Part shown: positions 1 through 11,199 of the stretch, piece after piece
Position numbering within the stretch: the stretch's first letter is position 1
Layout: every line of letters begins with the position of its first letter
Source of the DNA: Favolaschia claudopus
Taxonomy: Eukaryota; Basidiomycota; Agaricomycetes; Agaricales; Mycenaceae
DNA length: 64,000 nt
Direction: 5' to 3'
NCBI GenBank assembly: GCA_037176885.1
Contig: JAWWNJ010000026.1
Location: 806,001-870,000 of the forward strand
Program-made: the position numbers and the translations under genes
Notes under the pieces: generated by a model
Told to the model about the DNA's origin: nothing
Databases searched by the model: none
What the model saw: only the letters and a program-made list of their open reading frames with translations

Positions 1-678
1 AAGCCGCTTGAAAGCTGGCCTGATATATCTGAAAATAAAGTCAAAAACAGGCTCCATCTTTTTTGAGATAAAAGGCAGTTTATGAGTGACCCATTTCCGC
101 ACATTTTTCATTGAGTAACAGGCTGCTGATTTTCTTCCGTATTATTGCACATAATGGGGAGCCCATTTTGAACCTTATTTTTGCTGAAACAAGCCGAGAA
201 TTTCGGACCTAGATATCACAGATATCAGGCCAGCTTTTATCTGGCCCAATATCTGCCGTATCAGGCCGCTTGTTATTCAGCGGCCGATGATCCTCCGATG
301 GTCCTCGGATCATCTGACGATCATCTTCCCACAGCCAATTATGGTGTAAAACGATGATCGTCAGATGATCCGAGGACCATCGGAGGATCATCGGCCGCTG
401 AATAACAAGCGGCCTGATACGGCAGATATTGGGCCAGATAAAAGCTGGCCTGATATCTGTGATATCTAGGTCCGAAATTCTCGGCTTGTTTCAGCAAAAA
501 TAAGGTTCAAAATGGGCTCCCCATTATGTGCAATAATACGGAAGAAAATCAGCAGCCTGTTACTCAATGAAAAATGTGCGGAAATGGGTCACTCATAAAC
601 TGCCTTTTTATCTCAAAAAAGATGGAGCCTGTTTTTGACTTTATTTTCAGATATATCAGGCCAGCTTTCAAGCGGCTT
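1..678. repeat. Near-perfect 0.68 kb inverted repeat (foldback element)
   Basis: The left arm (1-325) is the reverse complement of 353-678, leaving a loop of about 27 nt (326-352). The only indel I found is an A4 versus T5 run (near 70 and 605). Base 1 pairs with base 678, so the element may continue left of the window. The short motif CTGGCCTGATAT recurs inside each arm. No protein-coding frame of note is present. The structure suits a foldback or palindromic MITE-type element. I see no target-site duplication because the left flank is missing. Confidence 0.93.
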
Positions 679-1160
679 GTTTTTTGTGATAACAAACTAC
701 CTAATTAGGGAGCTTTTTTTGTACCTTATTATTTGCAATAAAAATGATACTATAAGTCCCTTGTTATTCGCGGTCTTGCGGTGTGAAGTGGTGGCTTGTG
801 GATAAGTGCCGGATCTTGCCGGATACAAGTTCGAGTTACATAATGTTAATGTAATGAAACCATAGTGACAATGACGTTTGGTGGTCAAAGCAAGCAATCA
901 AGCGCCTAATCGAGCCATTTCCTCCTCGGAGCAAATTGTTCAAGAGGAAACGATTGTTCGTTTTGGGAATCCGACCATCTCTACTGACAACTGGAATCAT
1001 CAAACGACGAAAGAAGAAGCTGGATCTTTCGCAAAACCTTGATTTGAAGATACGTCAACTGTCTCTCACTGGATTCAAATCAACATTGAAGACTACATGA
1101 CCCACGGATGAGGAAGCCATCGTACATTGTACAAGGCAAAACTACTGAGAGACACTATCG
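679..1160. other. Intergenic, no gene seen
   Basis: AT-rich just right of the palindrome, then mixed composition. Short open frames only, with no recognisable domain or splice pattern. It ends at the stop codon of the Gly-rich copy that follows on the minus strand. Confidence 0.5.
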
Positions 1161-2379
1161 TCATGAAATCAATTCTCTCTTCTGCAGCCCAGGCTCAACT
1201 GCAGCCAAGAATCTATTCCGCCGCACGCTGATGACGGGGCCTTCGCCGGTCCCGCCGCTTCCTCCTACGTTGCTACTATTCCCACCTTGCCCCCCTGTAC
1301 CACCTGTACACCATAGCTGAAGAGAAAAAATTACAGGAAACGGTCCAAACCAGAAACATTCCCGAATGGTATTTGATGTAGTTCATCAAGGTCCATGTCA
1401 AGTTTGGGCCCTTCACCCAAACCGCCTTCACCCCCAGCATGAAAGCCATAACCACCCATTCCCCGAATCCGCCTATATATGGCATCTCAAACTGTGATTA
1501 ATGCAAGTAACGAGATTTCTTTACCTGTCACTGGATACGCAACGGGTGCTTTGGTTTTGGAAGTTTGATCCTAGCAGCTTCGAAGATTGAGGATGGGACT
1601 CAAATCTAAGTTCCGATGGGTCTTCTGTTTTTGAACGCTGTTGCTCAATCGTGAATGATTATCAAGGGTTCCGAGGCCGGGCTTACCTCGAGCGCACGAA
1701 GACTTATCAGCACCTCGTGAACAGTGACCAACTAACCTTGTCATTAAGCACAGTAATATGCATTGGGACACATAGCATACCGTCGAGTCGGCGATCAGCT
1801 GGGCCAAAGCCATGTTGTGCTTTTCAATAATCGCCATGTTATAGTCAGCGTTGAAGAATTGAGCTAGTTTGCCTTCCACTTGAGCTGCCTGAAGCTCCAT
1901 TGAGATAGAATACAGCTCTCCTGCGTAAGAGTGAGATTATCATTGACTCGTCCCGCCAAAACGTTTCGCTGACCTTTTGAGACTATCAACAAAAATCTGA
2001 CCTTGCGCTGAATTATTTTCCGTCAGTTTCTCAACCAGAGGGGTGAGCCGCTCGATTCGCCCCGGCTATCTGGTCGATGTTATTTGTATTAATAGACGTT
2101 TGCTGAAAAGATAGATGAATTCAAAACACGGTCGGCTCATACGGACGGAGCCTATCTCACCTCAAGGCGATCCGTCAAATCCAGCAGAGGGTCGATAACG
2201 GCACTGAGTGGCGTGCCCATTGGTATGCGACTCGAAACGGCGCTAAGGGTCCTCAAGGACACGTATAGGGCATTGAACGCTGTTTTGCGAGTTTCGGTGC
2301 CGGCCCGACGATGGGACGTGGAATTCTCAGCAGACAGAGCCACCTCTTCGGCGGCTTCCCGTTCTGCCAAGGTGCACAA
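1161..2379 (-). pseudogene. HeLo/MLKL-like helical + Gly-rich repeat gene, copy A (frameshifted)
   Basis: Read on the minus strand, exon 1 (to about 2155) encodes a helical segment with SLRTLSAVSSRIPMGTPLS. The next exons match the same domain (RIERLTPLVEKLTENN; FFNADYNMAIIEKHN; ALAQLIADST; VTVHEVLISLRALE). The last two exons (1351-1472; 1161 to about 1308) encode Gly-rich modules ending GGTGEGPVISVRR and a stop at 1161-1163. Compared with copy C there is one extra base in the C run at 2060-2063, and one base appears lost in the run at 1461-1464, so the frame is broken at least twice. Another phase mismatch occurs at the exon near 1910. It is probably a decayed gene, though sequencing error in homopolymers is not excluded. 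The helical domain resembles the four-helix N-terminal domains of fungal cell-death proteins; that link is inference. Confidence 0.7.
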
Positions 2380-3072
2380 CGCTGCTGGCCTGGATTTGAA
2401 GCTTTTTATCGACGGAAGGCTAAGCTGCGAAACACGCCTAGCAAGTACTTTCTGAAAACGTATCTTGTGAGGACGACATGCAAAGAGAGAGAAGATTCAC
2501 CAACTGTAGCCTTGGCGAGCTGCATGGACGTGCTTTTGTAGTTGGTATGCCCAGTTCGAATGTGCGCGGTGTTTACAGCCCTTCCCTTTGTTGTTTTGTC
2601 ACCGCGTAATTGGAAACGAAATTTATCTTTCAAGGCTGAAAGGGAGACTTTAGCGAAGGTACCGATGACGCTTCAGGGTGCGAAAGCAACAATCTGGCGT
2701 CGTTGGGCGCGCGGAAGTAGCTTATAGACGTCGAGGCGGCTAGGGCTAGCCTATGAGACGATAATTCCGCCATCCGCGCGGTAACAGCGGACCGGCGTCT
2801 AAATTCAACAGCAGTGGGCAACCTGAGAGATGTCACGGCAAAACGATGAGCCCTCAAACCAAAGTGCCTTGTAACATGCGATCTTAGTCCGAGCATGCTG
2901 AATTGCCCCCAGGTCCTGCGGATAGCATGTTCCAGTGTGGATGAACGGCTTACTGGATTGAAATTGATTGATATCGCAGACATCGAGCCTTTGACAGCTC
3001 GAAGCTCCAGAGGAAATACAAGAGATAACCTGCATCTTGCATCTTTGATAAGCTGGGTAAGCTTGGATAGCG
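2380..3072. other. Between Gly-rich copies A and B
   Basis: Overlapping short open frames on both strands with no recognisable domain. It presumably holds the promoter and 5' end of copy A and the 3' flank of copy B. Confidence 0.35.
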
Positions 3073-3345
3073 CTAGACCCCACGTCGTCGGAGATTGACG
3101 ACAGGTCCCTTCCCCGTTCCGTCCTGCCCACCGTGGTCAACTCCGCTCCCACCTGGGCCGCCTATCCCACCTGTTCTCCGTAACCAGTTATAAACAACGC
3201 GGTAACTCCGTTAAGTAGAAGATGCCTCACCGGAGACATTGCCGACCGGATATTTTCTCTGCTGAGCCGTGTTGACTTGGCGCGCTTCGCCTGGACCGCC
3301 GTCACCGCCGATCAAGCCATTGGTGCCAGCAGCGCCAAATTCGCC
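3073..3345 (-). CDS. Gly-rich repeat gene, copy B (two C-terminal exons)
   Basis: Two minus-strand exons are clear. Exon 3231-3345 encodes GEFGAAGTNGLIGGDGG and ends in NVSG. After a 60 nt intron (3171-3230), exon 3073-3170 encodes GGIGGPGGSGVDHGG and the family C-terminus GTGKGPVVNLRRR, with a stop at 3073-3075. The junction splits a Gly codon (G|GT), as in the other copies. Upstream (about 3350-3830) the helical domain of copies A, C and D is not recognisable, although a FADSTV tag resembling LIADST occurs near 3500. The N-terminus is therefore unresolved, and the copy may be truncated or have a different N-terminus. Function is unknown. Confidence 0.7.
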
Positions 3346-4702
3346 CTATAGTGAGTATCTTGTTAATTCTCGAGACGCGAGCTCATTCTCCTCCAACCTG
3401 TGATATCTCCCACCGTAGCTGCTTTAACAGCATGAGCGCCAAAATAGCGTGGCAATATTAGTAGCCGCACTCACACTCGATTTTGGAGGAGGATAATTGT
3501 ACCGTCGAATCAGCGAACCTCTGCGACGAGCTGGTTTTGTCAGCGAACGAAGTGGTCTCCATTTGTTCGAGTGGCGCGAGGAAAGAGGTGGACTTCGAGT
3601 TGTGTGTAGTTTCTGTAGGAACGGCGGAATGAAACCACTGGCAAGGAGGTTGCGCCACCACTGCATGCGGCGGAGTCTGCGGGGCAGAGCCAGGAGAATG
3701 TAGCTTCAAGTTTTGGGATGCATACAATCGCCAGGAAAGCACAGTTTTTGTAGTCTTTCGCAATGCCAAAGTGACGCAAATGCGCATCGCCAAAAGGTCA
3801 AGAAACAGGGTCTCGGCAGTGGTCAACAACCGTGACGGCCATCATCAAGCCATCATCAACCAAACAAACCAATTGACACTCGTCCAAAGTCCAAATAAGG
3901 AGATTTTCATCTACCCAAAGTGGGAAAGAGTACGGAGAGCGAATATTCAAGTTGAAGATAAGGATGATTTCTCATATAGTCTCGCTGCAAATTCATCTTT
4001 ATTATTCTTTGACTAAATACGCACTTCAGTGTCGTCAAAGACGCTAAAATCGCTATTAAATGAGCTCAAAGGGTTAGGGTAGCAAATTCAGCTGTAATTC
4101 CTATGTGGCAAGAGTGAGTGGACGCAACGCAAAAAATTCTTGCTCATTTTCCGCTATAGCTTCTATCAGAGCCTGTCATGCGCGCCATCGACGTCGATTT
4201 GTTCGAACTCGAATTCAGGTTCAAACAAAGCGAGTTTCCGGAGCAAGCAGTTACCCAGTTAATGCCAGAGTAAATAAAGATCATAGACGTTATCGCAGGC
4301 TGGATCCTTTTCCGAGTCCCACTGGCATTGCTATACTCAGGCACAGACCCTTAGATTGACCGCGATAATGGTCGGGAAAGAACAATCTTCGAGGCTAAAT
4401 GAAGCATCGGCAGATACTTGGGCACATCACAAGCACTCTTAGCCAAGACGCGGGTGCATAATTCCTCCGACGCAGAGTTGGGCAGTGGGGCCCCACAACC
4501 TTTGACAGGCAAGTCGATTACACGAAGAAGTCCGATCCAGCTAAATTTGCCCTCTGCCGACTCATTCATTGCTGTGAAAGCTGTATAATTAGTAACAATG
4601 ATTGCGCCCACCGTTGGTTCATGCAGCTGCGAAGAACTTGAACAATATAAACAAGGTTTTGGGTCACTCATCTTTGGTTCACAAACACAGTCCAGTATAA
4701 AG
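3346..4702. other. Upstream of copy B; no confident gene
   Basis: 3350-3830 may contain the unresolved 5' exons of copy B. 3830-4702 has only short, unrelated frames on both strands. A single GGGTTAGGGT occurs near 4070. I see no RNA gene. Confidence 0.35.
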
Positions 4703-4710
4703 CCACCTAA

Positions 4711-4776
4711 GGCATCTACCTTTTGGTGCCGTAATAGCCCTCTAAGGCCGGTTTTCATGGTAAGGTTAAACCCCCC
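4711..4776 (+). repeat. Left terminal inverted repeat of the 3.2 kb element
   Basis: Matches the reverse complement of 7804-7870 with a few mismatches. Key blocks are GGCATCTACCTTTTGG, GCCCTCTAAGGCCGG and AAACCCCCC. Confidence 0.9.
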
Positions 4777-7700
4777 TTCGAGGCCTGCCTCCGCCGTAGG
4801 CTACGTAATAGTCCGGGGTTTCCGAGGCTCAAGCTGGCTCAAGCCTGGCGAGGTTTGCCGTGAATAGCTGGCATCTCATCTAATCTTTTTCATATCTAAT
4901 CATGCCCGGATCAATTGCCTCCAAGTAAGCCTCGTGACGTTCGTGCAACCTCCGCCAAAACATCTTCCGCCCTCCGCCAACCCTCCGTTTCAGCACTCGT
5001 CAACCATCCTGCACTTCCCGGCCTGTAGAACAGATCCTCTTCCACCATCTGCCTTCAGTTACAGTCTATATAGCCGCTGTGTGGCTCGGAAATCGACCGT
5101 ACCTTCACCCGACTCGCCTTCGCCACACCTCCGCCAACCTTCGCCCGCGGCCTGTTGACCCACCATCCTTTCGGCCGCTTTATTACTTTTCCCCCCCCTC
5201 TCTCTCCTCATGTCAGTGCATGCAAAATGTGCAACTCAACATATTTGAATCAAAATTTCGTACCTCCGTGCACACCTCCGCCGTGGCCTCTGCCACCTTC
5301 TCGGACTCCAAACTTCTTCAACCAGGGTCAGATGCATTGACTCAATGGCTTGAATGCCCCTCTTGCACTCGTTTCCTCTCAGAATACCCCTCCTTGCCAG
5401 CAAATGCACATTAATCAACACCTACATATGTACACGATCCGCTACCCTCCGCCATCTCCTCCGGCTGAGAACCATGCCAATCCTGGTCTCAAAGTGACAG
5501 ATTCAGTGTGTCTTTAAGGTACTGTACCCAGTCTCCGTTGCGCAAAAACAATTCCAAGGTATTTATAGAGGTAACTCGCGGAGGGTTCTGGCGGAGGTAC
5601 TGTACCTCCGCGAAGGTTGGCGGAGGCCCGCGGGCACCTCCGCCAACCTTATGTTGGCATTCGTTCGGTATGAGAATACATCACGACTTTCAATTGCGGA
5701 ATTTACTGAATCAATCTTAACAGTAGACGCAGAAAAATCTCGCCAAACCTCCGCCAACCGCCTCCGCCATGGCCTCCGCGACACTTCATTTCTGACTCTC
5801 TTGTCCAAGTATGTACCAATAACCACCTCAATTGTTTGTCTATTCAATCTCAAGCATTGGTTGGACCTCGCAGAATGAAGTGTTGGGAAAGGCCACCGCA
5901 GACGTCTTCGCGTATATCATCCTTCAAGTTAACCTCCGCCGCGACCTCCCGCCGAGCCTCTGCCAAGACCTCCGCCGAGCCTTCGCCGTAACCTCCGCAC
6001 TGACCTCCGCCCTTCCTCCGCACCCGCCCTCCGACACAGTCGGCTACTTAATACATAATAGTGGGTGCTGTTGCCCTCGGATTGCGCCACTGAGTCCACC
6101 AATAGGATCAATTATAGACGTCGACCCTTATGGTTATTTTTTTGTAGCACAACTGTTTCTCAGAGTGGGTTAGTTTTCCTTCGGAAATTGTACAGGTATC
6201 TTGCCCCAAGGTGTCTGAATTTAATCTATGATTTTACAAGCTTGTAAAAACCTGTGCACGAAACAACCCAAAAGACAAGTAAGTTCTTCTAAGCTGTCTC
6301 AACTATCACACTGAGACGAATTATATCTACGCACATAAAATCCTCTCCTTGATGATTTGAGTATATCCAGCTGATATTCGCCTCCTAAACACACCTATAA
6401 CATTTCTATGGCTTTCCGTTTCGATTTTCATAGCTCTTGAAAGCAAAAGTTCTTTCGTGTATAATTGTGAACAAAATACCCTGAACATGTTCAGTACTAA
6501 GACATTAAGTGCGGGCGCTATTATCATTCACAATGGGACCTGTGGGGCTTATTTACGCTCCTTATTCATGTTGTATCTTTCCCCAATCCACAAAACATGT
6601 GGGACGGAGAAATCTGACCAAATGAGGAGAACAACGACCCGAATACTCACAAGGGAAAGCTCAGTATACCTCGTATCAATCATGCGAACCCTTGGCTTAC
6701 AGTATAAACCAGTTCCAAGGGTAAAATACCAGCACTCAGTCATCTTGTGCAGATTCCTGAACGGATATTCGTCAAAAGTTGTGAATTCTTGCAACCGAAG
6801 ATCTTGCGGCAGTCAGGAACAAGAGGACGAAGTATGAAATTGTATTGTGGAAATAATTGCGCCATATAAAGTCGACTAAACTGGGAGGAACTGTTCGGCG
6901 GAGGTGTTGGCGGAGGTGATGGCGGAGGTATAAATGTCCACGATGACCTCCGCGAAGGCTTCCTGGCCATTAATGAAGGTGCATCTCACGACCTACCTAT
7001 ATCCCATTTCAATGTTAAACATGCTGGTAGCTGCAAGAATGAGTTTGGATGTCGATTGAAGATGAGGGAGGTACTCACAGAGCATTCTGAATGATATTGC
7101 TGCATAAATTTGTGGGCAATGGCAGGCCCCTCGAAGAATAAGTGCCGCCAAGCTCAGGGAAGAAGGCTATAGAGATTTGAGAGTAGTTAGTAGAGACAAT
7201 TGAACAGAATTGAAAGCAGCTGAAGCGCGGCGGAGGTTGCGAGTAGCCTCCGCCGGAACCTCCGCCGGAATCTCCAGTATACAGACGGGTTGATCTCATC
7301 GATCACAACTTGTTCGATTCCTGGTGAGCAGTTACCAGCGGGTTGTCAACGTAAGGGAGGTGGGGATGTGGGCGATATGAAGGATGGATCGGGATATGCT
7401 ACTACGGGCGCCTCATCGAGGGTCCACTTGTCCATATGCGCGTCTGACGAAGTCCACAGGGTGGCCCGAGGGAGGTGGAAGCGCGTCGGGAGGGTCGTCG
7501 CCGTGAAAAAGCGCGTACAGAAGCTGAACGGCGGCGGCATTTTGAGGGCCGTGTCCTAGCCCCAGGTCCTGCAGCGAGCTCGAGATTTGATTGTTCAGTG
7601 CCTATTATGACCAGCTGTGGCCGCCGCTTGTGTCCACTGCCGTGCGTGTCGATATCTGTGCTGTTGCGGCATGCTGATGATAGTGGCGGAGGCTACGGAG

Positions 7701-7803
7701 GCTACGCGAGGGTCACGCCTTTGCGGCCGAATTTGGAAGTGTCCTAATTGAGCGATAATTGAGTAATATACGACTAACCTACCGCGGAGGCAACCCCCTC
7801 TAA

Positions 7804-7870
7804 GGGGGGTTTAACTTGACCGTAGAAACCGGCCTTAGAGGGCTATTACGGCACCAAAAGGTAGGTGCCT
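7804..7870 (-). repeat. Right terminal inverted repeat of the 3.2 kb element
   Basis: Inverted partner of 4711-4776. The octamer GTATAAAG follows at 7876-7883. Confidence 0.9.
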
Positions 7871-7883
7871 GGGGTGTATAAAG

Positions 7884-8501
7884 CGCCGTTTGTTTGACTC
7901 AATTCACTGAACCAGAGTGAAACGAATATATATCTGAATTTGCTTCCGCCGTTCGGTGCGTAAATATACCGATCTCAGAAGACACAGCGACAGCCTGGAG
8001 CCACGGCAATCAGCAAATTAGAAGAAAGCGGGGAACTCGTGAAAGTATGAAGGGGGACATATGAGGCGGTGATGTTCTTCGAAGGTCATCCAGCATACTG
8101 TGTGCAGAGTCGTAGTTTACTGGTTTTATATACGGCCCATGGGGCAAAGGCTGCCCGGCGGTTGTGACAGTAACCCAACACGCTGAAAACATGCTTTCGT
8201 TTGTCACCGATACTCATGCTCACTGTGCGCCACGCCGTTTAGTAGGTGTCCGTACTCGAGGCCGCTCGTATGCCTGAAAGTCATTTCGGGTAAATACACA
8301 TGTGTTTTGACCTGCAAGATGTTTCGCTACCTCTAAATTAAACAGCCAGCGAGTCGGTAATGTTTCGCCTTTATTCAGCCGCCGCCAAGCTCTGCACTCA
8401 GACACTGTACAGCGCATCCTGGCACTCGGCGCCTCTGTCGAAGACACATGTCAGGAAGATTAGAATAACGGATAAAGTCATTCGAAGAGCGACCCCTCTG
8501 A
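7884..8501. other. 3' flank of Gly-rich copy C, no gene seen
   Basis: Only short frames without recognisable domains. It separates the transposable element from the stop codon of copy C. Confidence 0.4.
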
Positions 8502-9793
8502 CTATGTCTGTGCAGGTCCGACAGCAGTCAAAAACCTATTCCGTCGCAAATTGAGTGCAGGTCCTTTCCCGATCCCGCCGATCCCGCCTTGATCAATTCC
8601 TGTCCCACCTGCACCCCCTGTTCCACCTGTACGCTATACAGTAAGTGAGGGAAGAAATATAGTAAAACAATGATCCAGACCAGAAACATTGCCCACACGA
8701 ATTTTATCGTTCGGGTCCGCGTCAAGTTGAGGTCCTTCGCCTGATCCACCGGCACCACCGATGCGACCAGTGCCGCCAATACCGCCATATCCACCTATGC
8801 CGCTGCGTTGATTATACAGTGATCGTCACATAGTAAGGAATGTATTCTACCGGCAAGATCTGCCATCACAAAGGTTGCTGTGAGGCAGTGAGACAGAGCA
8901 ATTTGCATGCACGATATGCAGACACTTTACCTTCAGGATCTAATGAACCTTGCACTTTAGAATTCTATTGATTGCTTGTAAGCTCATCTTGCTACCATGA
9001 AAACAACGGGGTTAAGTACTTCAGACTCGCGGAGATGTTTGAGAACCTCAGCCGTGGTGGCAAGCTTCGACTCATAAGCCAAGTGAAAGCTTAGATAGAT
9101 TAAATACCGCACCGTCGAATCTGCTATCAATTGAGCAAGCGTTGTGTTGTGCTTTGCAATGGTCGCCATATTGTCGCCGCTGTTCAGGAAACGGGCTAAC
9201 CTGCCTTCCGTCTTGGCTGTCTCGAAGTCTTCTTTCATCGAAAGCATCTCGCTACCAAAGTACGAAAACTGTCAGTTTATCCAAAGCACGAGAACGTAGA
9301 AACATGTCCCCGACGTTTCCAATTTCTCCACAAGAACCTGGCCTTTGTTTGGGTTGTTTTCGGCCATATCCTTGACGACAGGTGTGAGCAGCTCTATTCT
9401 CGATGCTAATTGGGTGAAGCCAGCTGCATTCGCAGTAGTTTGCTAGAAACCAAAAATATGAATATAATCCCCCAAAATCACCCCGTGAGCTCCGGGCTGG
9501 CGACTCACCTCAATGCGCCCTGCTAAGTTTAACACGGATTCAATGATCCCGCTCAGTGGTGTAGCAAGCGGTATTTGGCTCGAGACAGAGCTGAGGGTGG
9601 TCAGTGCCAATGAAAAAGCGTTCCACGCCGTTCGACCAGCTTTGCCAGCGCCAGGGGATGAATGAGATTCTGTTTCTTCAGCACAGAACGTGGAGCGGTC
9701 GGTGGCGATAATTGTTGGGCCCTTGTTGAATTTCCGAGCCCGCGAGAATTGGCGCCGAAGAAAGACTGGGAGCCGAAAACACATTCGAAACAT
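8502..9793 (-). CDS. HeLo/MLKL-like helical domain + Gly-rich repeat protein, copy C
   Basis: Best-preserved member. A likely start at 9793 gives a basic N-terminus (MFRMCFRLPVFLRRQF), then helical segments SLALTTLSSVSSQIPLATPL, LASRIELLTPVVKDMAENN, MKEDFETAKTEGRLARF and KHNTTLAQLIADST. The C-terminal exons are 8681-8794 (114 nt; GGYGGIGGTGRIGG, GGSGEGPQ) and 8502-8626 (GGTGGAGGTGIDQGG, GIGKGPALNLRRNR), with a stop at 8502-8504. Each Gly exon opens with a split Gly codon. The helical part has the layout of N-terminal HeLo/MLKL-like four-helix domains that precede NACHT or kinase modules in mushroom proteins. Here it is followed only by Gly-rich repeats. A role in membrane-directed cell death or self/non-self response is inference; no catalytic domain is visible. 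The middle exons (about 8930-9110) are my least certain part. Confidence 0.72.
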
Positions 9794-10914
9794 TCTCCGA
9801 GAGGATAGAGAGAAGAGTTATGAAGACTTACCGTGCACACCTGAAGAGTAGGTTTATAGAAGGGTTGTGGCATTATTGACACATCTCGCGGCTGCAGCAT
9901 GTCACGGTGAACGCGCCGGATGTTACATATACCTATATGTAACTGGAGGTGTGGCACAGTGCCAGTGGCAGTCAGAAGATCAATGAAATGCGTGCATTCG
10001 CAAGGCTCACGTTTGAAAGGGAACTGAAAGACGCGGAAGATCCATAATCTTCATCCTATGGCCTCTGACCTGACCCAAAGTTCAGGAAAAGTACGATCGG
10101 TACCAATTGAAGGACGGGAATACCAAAGATTTGGAAAGGGACCGCCAGCTAGCAGAGTCACCGTCGGAACTCGAGCCGTAGAATAGCAGTGTAGCAATCG
10201 AATAGTCAGTAACAATGTTCGCCGGAGACGATTAGAGACGATTCCAACACGGACATTGAGTATTTTGAGGACATTAACGCGAATTCGAAGGAAAACGAGA
10301 ATAGGCTGGGTTTGATAACACGGTTAAGAACTTGATTGTACGGCACGTCAAAGCCTAGAATTTTGAGCTTTATAGCCCGACAAAATTTTGTCAGATGAAG
10401 GACGGAAGAAAGAAAGAGGTCAGTGTCAAGTTTAATGTGCCCCAGTGATCAACTTGGACTCCAAGCAGACACGGCAAAGCACCAACAAAAATTTGTACAG
10501 CGGCCACTAGTAGTTCCGACTCACTATACGATGTGGCCAGCTCCTCAGTGCTTCTCGACGGCACTTCTAGTCATGCGACCCACTTAGACGGCAAGCCTCT
10601 GAGTGAACTGCTGCCAGCTGACTCCGACCAGTGACTCGGAACTGAAAGCCTCCCCGTGCAGATGCCCAAGGAACGAATCGGCGACGGATGGAGAAGGAAA
10701 CGGAACCCAATTTCAGATGTGTCTGGTCTCACAATGTATGTGCTGCCAGTGAACTAGTTCTCTGTATATCGTGACATCGTCCAATTCCAGGAGGGCCTTG
10801 AGAGGAGGGACGCCCGAAGCAACCAAGCGCGAGAGAATACGTAGCCTTAAGTAGGGCTGGGTGGCTGCCAGTGGGGCACGAAATTTTTTGCATTAAACCG
10901 CGAGGAGCTGCCAT
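9794..10914. other. 5' flank of copy C; no confident gene
   Basis: No domain-bearing frame on either strand. It probably holds the copy C promoter next to 9793. Confidence 0.4.
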
Positions 10915-10925
10915 AGTACACGAGA

Positions 10926-11196
10926 GTACTGTACTAATTCGACCACTTGTTCACGTTATGTGTGACAGCGGGTCATGAACTGAACCATTTTGAACTTGGT
11001 GACGGGTGACGGCGACTTTTTTGGCCCAAAAAGGGCATAAAATTCGCAAAAATTTCCGGCCGGCATGTGCCGAGCACTGCCGGCCTTCCATATATAGTAA
11101 TTTTAAGGTGATTACCGCGCCGTGAACAACTTGTCTGGTGAACAATTTGGGTGACGCGTGACACCCTGTGAACAATTGGTCGAATTAGTACAGTAC
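10926..11196. mobile_element. 271 bp MITE with 29 bp terminal inverted repeats
   Basis: The left end GTACTGTACTAATTCGACCA plus cTTGTTCAC (10926-10954) is mirrored at the right end up to 11196 with one mismatch. The octamer AGTACACG occurs at both outer edges (10915-10922, 11192-11199), the right one overlapping the inverted repeat. The interior has no coding frame and contains several GTGAC/GTGAACAA motifs. It is a small non-autonomous DNA transposon. Confidence 0.85.
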
Positions 11197-11199
11197 ACG

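Larger units (their letters stand above)
4703..7875. mobile_element. 3.2 kb non-autonomous TIR element with CCTCCGCC subterminal arrays
   Basis: The sequence at 4711-4776 recurs inverted at 7804-7870: both ends carry CTACCTTTTGGTGCCGTAAT and then GCCCTCTAAGGCCGG, followed by AAACCCCCC. Weaker similarity continues to about 4800 and 7780, giving TIRs of roughly 90 bp. The octamer GTATAAAG lies just outside both ends (4695-4702 and 7876-7883), a likely 8 bp target-site duplication. Inside are dozens of CCTCCGCC motifs: mostly forward in the left half (4780-6040) and mostly reverse (GGCGGAGG) in the right half (6890-7790). No transposase-length frame is present. An 8 bp duplication plus repeated subterminal motifs fits hAT- or KDZ-type DNA transposons; the class assignment is inference. 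Confidence 0.85.

Noticed and set aside
1..678. CRISPR or tandem repeat interpretation of the first 680 bases
   Set aside because: There is one large palindrome, not regularly spaced direct repeats.
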